Positions 1 to 6,047 of a stretch of 17,893 nt of DNA are shown here, one piece after another. Positions within the stretch are counted from its first letter, which is position 1, and every line of letters starts with the position of its first letter. A program made the position numbers and the translations under genes. Below the pieces are notes generated by a model. It was given only the letters and a program-made list of their open reading frames with translations, did not search any database and was not told the DNA's origin. Source of the DNA: Erysipelotrichaceae bacterium (GTDB lineage Bacteria > Bacillota_I > Bacilli_A > Erysipelotrichales > Erysipelotrichaceae); contig CAAGJS010000013.1 in NCBI GenBank assembly GCA_900770275.1, forward strand, positions 1 to 17,893, in the 5' to 3' direction.

Positions 1-10
1 AAAATGCGGT

Positions 11-39
11 TTGACTTTTACTTATGCGGCGTATATCAT
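11..39 (+). promoter_or_regulatory. Sigma-A-type promoter of rpmH
   Basis: TTGACT (11-16), a 17-base spacer and TATCAT (34-39) form a near-consensus housekeeping promoter. Transcription would start near 46, leaving a leader of about 30 bases before the rpmH start at 78. It is the only good promoter seen upstream of the rpmH-rnpA-yidC-jag block. Confidence 0.7.
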
Positions 40-77
40 TAATGCGCGATTGTTCTATAAAAATGGAGGTGGCATGA

Positions 78-224
78 ATGAAGCGTAACGCAAAAAGAAC
101 ATACCAGCCGTCTAAGAGAAAAAACAAGGCGACCCACGGCTTCAGAGCACGTATGGCTACAGCCGGCGGACGCAAGGTCTTAGCTAGACGCAGAGCAAAG
201 GGAAGAGCTGTTCTCTCTGCTTAA
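78..224 (+). CDS. rpmH: 50S ribosomal protein L34
   Basis: This 48-residue basic protein is a structural component of the large ribosomal subunit, buried in 23S rRNA. The family core is unmistakable: RTYQPSKRK, then THGFRARM, then GRKVLARRRAKGR. The ATG at 78 is chosen because GGAGGT (65-70) sits seven bases upstream and the reading frame is intact; the ATG at 74 opens a four-codon frame only. The usual family length is about 44 residues. Here the conserved KRTYQPSK core is preceded by about five residues (MKRNA), and there is no later start codon that would give the usual N-terminus, so the extension looks real. It is the first gene of the rpmH-rnpA-yidC-jag operon and is followed directly by a terminator hairpin. 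Confidence 0.97.
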   Translation: MKRNAKRTYQPSKRKNKATHGFRARMATAGGRKVLARRRAKGRAVLSA

Positions 225-226
225 GG

Positions 227-253
227 AAAACCGCCGGTCGGCGGCTTTTTTTT
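227..253 (+). terminator. Intrinsic terminator/attenuator between rpmH and rnpA
   Basis: CCGCC (231-235) pairs with GGCGG (240-244) around the loop GGTC, and an eight-base T run (246-253) follows. A short A run just upstream can pair with the start of the T run. The hairpin lies three bases after the rpmH stop and about 20 bases before rnpA, so it would let rpmH be transcribed in excess of rnpA, yidC and jag. Confidence 0.8.
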
Positions 254-274
254 ACCGCTAGTTTTATTGAATGT

Positions 275-613
275 ATGAAGAAGAAAAACAGAGTGCGTAA
301 GGCACAGGAATTCCAGAACATCATCCACAAGGGCAAGAAATATGTCTGCCCATCTTTTGTGCTGTATACGATGGAAAAGAAAGAGGAACAGGCGCGGATC
401 GGCATCTCTCTGCCAAAGAAGATCGGCCACGCCGTGGACCGCAACCTGTACAAGCGTCAGGTGCGGATGATGTGTCAGGATCTGGTGGACTTTTCCAGCT
501 GCCCGATGGATGGCATCATTATCCTTCGTTTCGGCTATAAGGACCTGGACTATGCCGCCAATAAAAACAGCTTGGAAAAACTACTGTATAAAGCTAAAAT
601 GTTGTCGATATGA
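275..613 (+). CDS. rnpA: Ribonuclease P protein component
   Basis: This 112-residue basic protein binds the catalytic RNase P RNA and helps it recognise and cleave the 5' leaders of precursor tRNAs. The family signature RNLYKRQVR (residues 56-64, the RNR-type motif with R56, N57, K60 and R61) is present, as are the N-terminal basic segment and the central RIGISLPKKIG strand (residues 41-51). Length is typical. The start at 275 has no visible Shine-Dalgarno sequence: the preceding 20 bases are AU-rich and follow straight after the rpmH terminator. An out-of-frame ATG at 271 opens a nine-codon frame that ends at 300 inside rnpA. The 3' end overlaps an in-frame candidate yidC ATG (610) by four bases. 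The gene is coupled to rpmH upstream, as in most bacteria. Confidence 0.95.
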   Translation: MKKKNRVRKAQEFQNIIHKGKKYVCPSFVLYTMEKKEEQARIGISLPKKIGHAVDRNLYKRQVRMMCQDLVDFSSCPMDGIIILRFGYKDLDYAANKNSLEKLLYKAKMLSI

Positions 614-630
614 CCGATTGGAGCCTAACG

Positions 631-1533
631 ATGAACCATAAGCCTTGGATGAAGAAATTACTCCTCGTCAGCGTGGTGCTGGTATGCGCCGTGATGCTGT
701 CGGGGTGCCGTGTACCGACCGATGAGACCGGCGCAATCAAGCAGATTACCGAATCAACGACGTTCTCTCAGATCATGAGTGAAGAGAACTGGTTCGCTGC
801 TCTGTTTGTATGGCCGCTCGCGTGGCTGATCAACAAACTGGCCGCGAATATGGGTGTCATTGCCGCGATCTCTCTGACGACGATTCTTGTCAATGCCATT
901 CTCCTGTTCATTACGCTTCCTTCCCAGATCGGCATGCAGAAGATGCAGATGCTGCAGCCGGAGCTGGAGAAGATTCAGCGCAAGTATGAGGGCCGCGACG
1001 ATGATGCGAGCCGCATGCGGATGGCGCAGGAGATGCAGAATCTCTACGCCAAGTACAAAGTAAACCCGATGGGAACGATGGTTGTTCAGTTCATCCAGTT
1101 TCCGATCATCATTGCCATGTATCAGGCGGTGCAGCGTGCATCTTCCGTACGTACAGCAACGGTTGGTTCGATGTCGCTGGATACGACGATCTGGGCCGGC
1201 ATCAAGTCGAGCGGACGCTGGGGATATATCTTCCTCTTCGTGATCATGGCAGCTCTGCAGTATCTGTCCATGAATCTGCCGATGTGGATCAACAAGAAGA
1301 GAGCGGAAGAAGAAGCGGCCAAGCATCATCGCAAGCCGCAGGAGCCGGCATCCAATACGCAGACAAAGATCATGCAGTGGTATATGTTTGCCCTGATTCT
1401 TGTCTTCGGTCTCATGTGGCCGGCAGCCATGTCCGTTTACTGGGCAATCTATTCTGCTGTTACGATCGTTAAGACGCTGATTGTGCAGAAGGTTATTGAT
1501 TCTCGCAACGCAAAGGAGGCAGCAGGGAAATGA
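631..1533 (+). CDS. yidC: YidC/Oxa1-family membrane protein insertase (SpoIIIJ type)
   Basis: This 300-residue lipoprotein is an insertase that helps membrane proteins into the cytoplasmic membrane, alone or with SecYEG. Start 631 is chosen because GGAG (620-623) lies seven bases upstream; an in-frame ATG at 610, overlapping the rnpA stop, would add seven residues but has no ribosome binding site. A signal peptide ends in the lipobox LSGC with the modified Cys at residue 26. The five-helix core follows, with the family motif KMQMLQPELEKIQRKY in the cytoplasmic coiled-coil loop and NPMG before the next helix. Aligning TILVN here with TILIR of Bacillus SpoIIIJ puts Asn88 at the position of the conserved groove arginine; I see no other Arg inside a membrane segment. 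The 3' end overlaps jag by four bases. Identity as YidC is secure; the missing Arg is notable. Confidence 0.95.
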   Translation: MNHKPWMKKLLLVSVVLVCAVMLSGCRVPTDETGAIKQITESTTFSQIMSEENWFAALFVWPLAWLINKLAANMGVIAAISLTTILVNAILLFITLPSQIGMQKMQMLQPELEKIQRKYEGRDDDASRMRMAQEMQNLYAKYKVNPMGTMVVQFIQFPIIIAMYQAVQRASSVRTATVGSMSLDTTIWAGIKSSGRWGYIFLFVIMAALQYLSMNLPMWINKKRAEEEAAKHHRKPQEPASNTQTKIMQWYMFALILVFGLMWPAAMSVYWAIYSAVTIVKTLIVQKVIDSRNAKEAAGK

Positions 1534-2273
1534 GTACATTTACAGCTAAGTCTCTGGAAGAAGCTCTGAATCTTGCGGCGCAGGAACTGGGCTGCGACAG
1601 AGAGACGATTACCTATACCGTCACGGAAGAAAAGAAAGGTGTCCTTGGCATCGGTGCTTCGGTAACGATCGATGCACAAGTTCCGGAGGCAGAGGAAGAA
1701 CCGGAAGAGATTGAAATTGAAGCTGCGGCTGAAGATGAGGAACCGGAAGCATCACCTTCGAAGAAGAACTTCACGGAGGCGGATGTAAAGGACTTCCTGT
1801 TCGATTACCTGGGGAATTTCTTTGAGGGCATTGAACTCGATGCGGATGCGGCCATTGAAGTGAAGGATGGTCAGTATATTGTCAACCTCGGTGCCGATAA
1901 CAATGCGGTGCTGATCGGCCGTCAGGGCAAGACGCTGGATGCATTCAACGCTGTTGTACGTGCCGCTGTGAACTCTCACTTCCATGCACGGATTGATGTC
2001 CTGATCGACGTCAACTACTACAAGGAAGACCGGTATCACAAGCTTGCGTCGATGGCTCGTCGTACGGCGAAGCAGGTGCAGCGTTCCCATGTGGATGCGG
2101 CTCTGGATCCGATGCCCAATGATGAGCGCAAGGCCATTCACAGAGCTCTGAACAAGTGGCATAACATTTCGACCGAATCGGAAGGTCAGGGCGCGGATCG
2201 TCACGTTGTCATCAAGTATGTTCCGGATGAGAAGTCAGAGGAACCGGAAGATACCGCTGACGAAGCTGAATAA
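1530..2273 (+). CDS. jag: RNA-binding protein KhpB/Jag (Jag_N-KH-R3H)
   Basis: This 247-residue cytoplasmic RNA-binding protein belongs to the family that pairs with KhpA in Gram-positives and affects cell envelope and division genes post-transcriptionally. Domains in order: a Jag_N domain (residues 1-50) with the KKGVLGIG motif; an acidic linker (about 52-75, mostly Glu, Asp and Ala); a KH domain with the GRQG loop at 130-133; and an R3H domain (about 165-231) with R200 and H204 in the ERKAIH motif. The C-terminal tail is again acidic. The ATG at 1530 overlaps the yidC stop (ATGA), with a strong AAAGGAGG (1512-1518 region) upstream. The yidC-jag pairing is the usual one. A terminator follows 10 bases after the stop. 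Confidence 0.95.
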   Translation: MSTFTAKSLEEALNLAAQELGCDRETITYTVTEEKKGVLGIGASVTIDAQVPEAEEEPEEIEIEAAAEDEEPEASPSKKNFTEADVKDFLFDYLGNFFEGIELDADAAIEVKDGQYIVNLGADNNAVLIGRQGKTLDAFNAVVRAAVNSHFHARIDVLIDVNYYKEDRYHKLASMARRTAKQVQRSHVDAALDPMPNDERKAIHRALNKWHNISTESEGQGADRHVVIKYVPDEKSEEPEDTADEAE

Positions 2274-2283
2274 GAATGATTGC

Positions 2284-2308
2284 GGGACTGCATGGCAGTC
2301 CCTTTTCT
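2284..2308 (+). terminator. Intrinsic terminator of the rpmH-jag operon
   Basis: An 8-bp perfect stem, GGGACTGC (2284-2291) with GCAGTCCC (2295-2302), has a three-base loop and is followed by TTTTCTT. It ends the plus-strand operon just before the converging galM terminator. Confidence 0.85.
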
Positions 2309-2321
2309 TATCGCAAAGCAG

Positions 2322-2345
2322 AAAAAAGGCGGATTTTGTTCCGCC
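2322..2345 (-). terminator. Intrinsic terminator of galM (minus strand)
   Basis: On the minus strand GGCGGA and TCCGCC (plus positions 2340-2345 and 2328-2333) form a 6-bp stem with a six-base loop, followed by six T (plus 2322-2327). The stem begins on the base after the galM stop codon. Together with the jag terminator it separates two converging transcripts. Confidence 0.8.
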
Positions 2346-3344
2346 TCAGAGTTCTTCAATGGTCCATGTAATGGTCGATTCTCCATGCATTCCTGCTTCA
2401 AGAATCGGCTTTGGTTCAATGGTTGGATAGTTGATCGCATTGGGATAATATTCCGGCTCAATGCAGACGGCACTGTGCGGTTTGCTTGGTACACCGTTCT
2501 TTCCGATGATATCGAGGAAGTTAGCCGTATACATGTGCATGCCAGGCAGATCCGAGGCAACGGTAAGCTTAAGCTTTATTCCTGTTAATACGGCAAAGGT
2601 ACGCATCCCTGTCCCTTCAATTTCAAAGTGATGATCGTAGCCGCGGAATTTCTGAAGCTGATCGATGTCTGCGTTGATATCGGTCCCAATTTTTTTTGGC
2701 AGACGGAAATCAAACGGAGTACCTTCCACCGACAGACACTGATCCAGGGAAATGCTCAGATCATCATTCGGAGAATAGGTTTCAGAATTGATCTGAAGCG
2801 TATGATCCAGAACGGAATCACTGCCATCCAGGTTGTAGTAGTTATGGTTCGTGATGGCAAATAGCGTGTCCTCATCGCTGACGGCTTCTACCTTCATTTC
2901 AATCGTGCGGCCCTTTAATGTATAGGTCACCGATACATGCATATTGCCAGGATAGCCTTCTTCGCCATCCGGTGAGATACGGGAGAAGCGGATACTGTTT
3001 TCTCCCTCTTCGACACTGTACATCTTACGATCGAAGCCATCGCCGCCATGAAGATTGGTTATGCCATTTTCATTTGCTGTGATATGATACGTGCTCCCGT
3101 TCAGTTTGAACTGAGCATGGCGTGTACGATTGGCTGTGCGGCCGACGAACGCTCCAAGATGGGCATCACCCTTCTCATATTCTTCTGCGGAATCGTAGCC
3201 TTTGACGATATCGATGCCAGAAACTTTATCGATGATGGATACGACCGTAGCGCCGTAATTCATGACCTTGAAGATCAGAAACTCATTTTCCAGTGTATAA
3301 AGGGTCACCGGAGTCCCTTTGATTGTTCCAAATGATTGTTTCAT
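2346..3344 (-). CDS. galM: Aldose 1-epimerase (mutarotase)
   Basis: This 332-residue cytoplasmic enzyme interconverts the alpha and beta anomers of aldoses such as galactose, feeding the Leloir pathway. Family motifs are all present: GRTANR (68-73), NLHGG with substrate His99, TNHNYYNLDG with catalytic His167, GYDHHF with Asp237, and the catalytic Glu296 in IEPEYYPNAIN. Length is typical. The ATG at 3344 is preceded on its own strand by AGGAG (plus 3354-3358) at nine bases. It is a single-gene transcript with its own promoter and terminator, divergent from ppk1; no other galactose gene is in the window, so it is probably a solitary housekeeping copy. Lactate- or xylose-directed family members cannot be excluded from sequence alone. 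Confidence 0.95.
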   Translation of the reverse strand: MKQSFGTIKGTPVTLYTLENEFLIFKVMNYGATVVSIIDKVSGIDIVKGYDSAEEYEKGDAHLGAFVGRTANRTRHAQFKLNGSTYHITANENGITNLHGGDGFDRKMYSVEEGENSIRFSRISPDGEEGYPGNMHVSVTYTLKGRTIEMKVEAVSDEDTLFAITNHNYYNLDGSDSVLDHTLQINSETYSPNDDLSISLDQCLSVEGTPFDFRLPKKIGTDINADIDQLQKFRGYDHHFEIEGTGMRTFAVLTGIKLKLTVASDLPGMHMYTANFLDIIGKNGVPSKPHSAVCIEPEYYPNAINYPTIEPKPILEAGMHGESTITWTIEEL

Positions 3345-3371
3345 GATGAAATACTCCTGTATGTTTCTATC

Positions 3372-3400
3372 AGAATACTATTTTTTCATTGATTGGTAAA
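3372..3400 (-). promoter_or_regulatory. Promoter of galM (minus strand)
   Basis: Read on the minus strand, TTTACC (plus 3395-3400), a 17-base spacer and TATTCT (plus 3372-3377) match a sigma-A promoter about 28 bases upstream of the galM start. It diverges from the ppk1 promoter. Confidence 0.55.
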
Positions 3401-3446
3401 TGCGGCACATTCCTGCAAATGTTCATGAGCAATGGGCTGGTCTTGT

Positions 3447-3463
3447 TTTACAACGTTTTTACA
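3447..3463 (+). promoter_or_regulatory. Candidate PhoP/Pho box upstream of ppk1
   Basis: TTTACA (3447-3452) and TTTACA (3458-3463) are two identical hexamers with a five-base gap (11-bp period). This matches the known Bacillus PhoP recognition pattern TT(A/C/T)ACA-N5-TT(A/C/T)ACA. The repeat ends next to the proposed -35 of ppk1, the usual place for an activator. The longer 11-mer TCTTGTTTTAC overlaps it and recurs at 3478-3488. Regulation by phosphate is inferred. Confidence 0.45.
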
Positions 3464-3464
3464 T

Positions 3465-3494
3465 TTGAAGTTATATGTCTTGTTTTACTATAGT
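3465..3494 (+). promoter_or_regulatory. Candidate promoter of ppk1
   Basis: TTGAAG (3465-3470), an 18-base spacer and TATAGT (3489-3494) form a plausible sigma-A promoter about 20 bases upstream of the ppk1 start. The -35 is weak, which would fit an activated promoter. Confidence 0.5.
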
Positions 3495-3515
3495 AATGAT
3501 AAGGTGTTAGACAAT

Positions 3516-5597
3516 ATGGACTATTATTTTAACCGTGAACTTTCCTGGCTGAAATTCAATGAGCGCGTACTGCTCGAAGCCAGCCGCAGCGATGTCCCGC
3601 TGTGTGAGCGTCTCAACTTTTCAGCGATATACCAGAGCAATCTGGATGAATTTTTCATGGTCCGTGTCGGTTCTTTGATGGATCAGGATCGCATCGAACC
3701 ATTGATCAAGGATAATAAATCCGGCATGACGGCAGCCGAACAGATCGCGGCCATTACAAAGGAAGTCTCGCACCTCTCGGAAGAAAACGGAGCCATCTAC
3801 AACACTCTGATGAAGGAACTGGGAACCTATGGCATCTCCATTGTCAACTTCCAGAAGCTGAAAAAGGAAGAAGGTCGACAGCTCGAAATGCTGTTTGACA
3901 GGGATATTGCCCCGCTTCTTTCACCAACAATTGTTACGCGACGCCAGCCGTTCCCCTTCCTCAGAAACAAGGAAATCTATGCCGTCGCCATTCTTCGTAC
4001 CAAGAACAAGCATACGCGCATGGGTATCATTCCATGCGCCACCGGCGTCATTCCCCGTCTGATCAAGGTACCGGGTACTGCCAATACCTACATGTTATCG
4101 GAGGAGCTGATTCTTCACTTCATTCCGAAGATCTTCAAGGAGACCATCGTCTCCAAGTCTCTCATTCGACTGACGCGCAGCGCGGATATCGATCCGGACT
4201 CCATGTACGACGAAGAAGTAGACTATCGCGACTTCATGGAGGACATGATTCGCAAGCGCAAGCGTCTGGAGCCTGTGCGCATCGAGCTGACCCGTCAGCT
4301 TGATGATAATATCGTCAAAACACTGTGTCAGTATTCCGGCATGAAGCTGAAGTGCGTCTTCTATGAACCGACGCCGCTGGATATTTCCTTCCTGCGCCAG
4401 TTCTCGGATGTTCTGCGTGAACATACGGATCTCTTCTATGAGAAGCGCTTCCCGCAGCAATCGGCGATGTTTGATATGAGCCGGCCGCTGATTCCGCAGA
4501 TCAAGGAATCAGATAAGCTGCTTTCCTATCCGTTTGAAAGCATGAAACCGTTCCTCGATTATATGCAGGAAGCTGCCAATGATCCAAATGTACTTTCCAT
4601 CAAGATGACGCTGTATCGCGTTGCCCGCCACAGCAAGGTCGTTGAATCACTGATTGAAGCAGCGGAAAACGGCAAGATCGTTACGGTTCTTGTCGAGCTG
4701 AAGGCGCGCTTCGATGAGGAAAATAATATTGAGTGGTCGCGTCGTCTGGAAGAAGCCGGGGCACAGGTCATCTATGGCCTGGATGGCTATAAGGTTCATT
4801 CCAAGCTGTGTCTGATCACCCGCCGCAGTAAGACCGGCGTCGAGTATTACACCCAGATCGGTACCGGCAACTACAACGAGATTACGGCACGTCTGTATAC
4901 GGATCTCGCTCTGTTTACGGCGGATAAGGACATTGGACTTGAAGCCGCTTCAATCTTCCAGGCTCTCTCTATGGGGCAGATTGTATCGGATGCCAAACAC
5001 CTGCTGGTCGCACCTGCTTGCATGCACGAACCGATCATTCAGATGATTGAAGATGAGATCGCCTATGCAAAGAAAGGCCGCAAGGCTTATGTAGGCATCA
5101 AGATCAACTCTCTGACCGATAAGGATCTGATTGATGAACTGGTCAAAGCATCCAAAGCCGGCGTCGAAGTTGATATGGTTGTCCGCGGCATCTGCTGTCT
5201 GCGTCCCGGCATTGCCGGTGAAACAGACAACATCCACGTTCATTCCATCGTTGGCCGCTTCCTTGAACATTCCCGGATCTATATTTTTGGTCTCAGGCAG
5301 CGTCAGCGCGTCTATATTGCCTCGGCAGACTGGATGACTCGCAACATGATGCACCGGGTTGAGGTTGGTGCACCGGTCAATGATCCCGTCATCAAAAAGC
5401 GGCTGGTCCGGATGTTCAACATCATGTGGAAAGATAACTGTCAGGCATGGAATCTGAATTCGGATGGTACCTATTCACGGATCACCAATGACGATCCGCC
5501 TATCAACAGTCAGGAATACTTCTATCAGGAAGCCTATCGTAAAGCGAAGATCAAGCCGCTCAAGCGAAGAACTTCCCGTACAGCCGTCAGAAAATAA
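3516..5597 (+). CDS. ppk1: Polyphosphate kinase 1
   Basis: This 693-residue enzyme reversibly transfers the gamma phosphate of ATP onto inorganic polyphosphate. The N-domain motif NRELSWLKFNERVL and the following DEFFMVRVGSL are typical, as is the C-terminal pair of phospholipase-D-like domains. The autophosphorylated His is residue 428 (GYKVHSKLCLI, equal to E. coli His435), and His585 in FLEHSRIYIFG matches E. coli His592. Start 3516 is chosen because AAGGTG (3501-3506) precedes it at nine bases and family members begin here; an in-frame ATG at 3432 adds 28 residues unlike any PPK and would lie upstream of the promoter. It is a single gene with a strong terminator, next to the origin. No ppx gene is adjacent. 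Pho-type control is suggested upstream. Confidence 0.97.
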   Translation: MDYYFNRELSWLKFNERVLLEASRSDVPLCERLNFSAIYQSNLDEFFMVRVGSLMDQDRIEPLIKDNKSGMTAAEQIAAITKEVSHLSEENGAIYNTLMKELGTYGISIVNFQKLKKEEGRQLEMLFDRDIAPLLSPTIVTRRQPFPFLRNKEIYAVAILRTKNKHTRMGIIPCATGVIPRLIKVPGTANTYMLSEELILHFIPKIFKETIVSKSLIRLTRSADIDPDSMYDEEVDYRDFMEDMIRKRKRLEPVRIELTRQLDDNIVKTLCQYSGMKLKCVFYEPTPLDISFLRQFSDVLREHTDLFYEKRFPQQSAMFDMSRPLIPQIKESDKLLSYPFESMKPFLDYMQEAANDPNVLSIKMTLYRVARHSKVVESLIEAAENGKIVTVLVELKARFDEENNIEWSRRLEEAGAQVIYGLDGYKVHSKLCLITRRSKTGVEYYTQIGTGNYNEITARLYTDLALFTADKDIGLEAASIFQALSMGQIVSDAKHLLVAPACMHEPIIQMIEDEIAYAKKGRKAYVGIKINSLTDKDLIDELVKASKAGVEVDMVVRGICCLRPGIAGETDNIHVHSIVGRFLEHSRIYIFGLRQRQRVYIASADWMTRNMMHRVEVGAPVNDPVIKKRLVRMFNIMWKDNCQAWNLNSDGTYSRITNDDPPINSQEYFYQEAYRKAKIKPLKRRTSRTAVRK

Positions 5598-5610
5598 TAG
5601 AAACAGCATC

Positions 5611-5641
5611 GTCCCCGGAGCGTTGGTTCCGGGGACTTTTT
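5611..5641 (+). terminator. Intrinsic terminator of ppk1
   Basis: A perfect 9-bp stem, GTCCCCGGA (5611-5619) with TCCGGGGAC (5628-5636), has an eight-base loop and is followed by five T. The T run is also the start of the first DnaA box (5638-5646), so the end of ppk1 transcription and the edge of the origin overlap. Confidence 0.9.
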
Positions 5642-5724
5642 CCACATTGTTTCTTTATTCCAGGATATTTTCATGGGCATAGCTGTGGATTTTCCACTGG
5701 TTTTTCACAAAATTGATTTTATGT

Positions 5725-5744
5725 TTTTCCACAATTGTGGAAAA
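5725..5744. repeat. Perfect 20-bp palindrome of two head-to-head DnaA boxes
   Basis: TTTTCCACAATTGTGGAAAA reads the same on both strands and consists of two oppositely oriented DnaA-box variants separated by two bases. It stands apart from the denser cluster further right. Confidence 0.85.
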
Positions 5745-5919
5745 CTGTTAATTGTTTTAATTTTGGCTTTGTTATGCGGTTTTTTGATGTTGATAAAACG
5801 TGGTAAATTTTCACGATTGTGTAAAATATCCACATTTTTGTGGGTTTTCCACGTGTGTATAAAATTCTGCACATTTTTATCCACATAAAATTTTGTGGAA
5901 AGTGTGGAAAACTCTCTGT

Positions 5920-5948
5920 TTCATGTGTATTTACGCTGTTTTTACAAT
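5920..5948 (+). promoter_or_regulatory. Possible dnaA promoter within oriC
   Basis: TTCATG (5920-5925), 17 bases and TACAAT (5943-5948) is the best spaced candidate I see upstream of dnaA. The -35 is poor. DnaA-box variants at 5924-5932 and 5955-5963 overlap or abut it, which would permit autorepression by DnaA as known in other bacteria. Confidence 0.3.
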
Positions 5949-6005
5949 GTTCATTGTGGAAAACTTTTTTAGCCACAATTTTTCTGTGGAATACAGAATC
6001 CCCCG

Positions 6006-6020
6006 GTCCTAAAATAGGAC
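6006..6020 (+). repeat. Small hairpin in the dnaA leader
   Basis: GTCCTA (6006-6011) pairs perfectly with TAGGAC (6015-6020) around an AAA loop. It ends 18 bases before the GAGGA ribosome binding site of dnaA. It has no T run, so it is not a terminator; a role in mRNA stability or translation is only a guess. Confidence 0.5.
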
Positions 6021-6047
6021 TGCACACGTTTTTGAATCGAGGATTTT

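Larger units (their letters stand above)
5638..5993. other. oriC: Replication origin, left DnaA-box cluster (oriC)
   Basis: This AT-rich, gene-free stretch between ppk1 and dnaA is full of DnaA boxes (consensus TTATNCACA). Perfect boxes lie at 5854-5862 (minus) and 5877-5885 (plus). TTTTCCACA variants lie at 5638-5646 and 5725-5733 (plus) and at 5736-5744, 5903-5911 and 5955-5963 (minus). Other one- or two-mismatch sites are at 5701-5709, 5818-5826 (minus), 5826-5834, 5865-5873, 5894-5902 (minus), 5924-5932 (minus), 5969-5977, 5684-5692 (minus) and 5985-5993 (minus). The densest part is 5818-5911. Its place just upstream of dnaA matches the left half of a Bacillus-type bipartite origin. A long AT-rich segment (about 5747-5812) has few boxes. 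The rest of the gap to dnaA (5994-6047) holds only a small hairpin and the dnaA ribosome binding site. Confidence 0.92.

Noticed and set aside
754..1539. A 261-codon minus-strand frame over yidC
   Set aside because: It is antisense to a clear YidC and its His/Arg/Leu-rich translation is typical of a shadow frame.
3432..3515. Upstream ATG extending ppk1 by 28 residues
   Set aside because: It lies before the proposed promoter, lacks a ribosome binding site, and the added residues do not resemble any PPK N-terminus.
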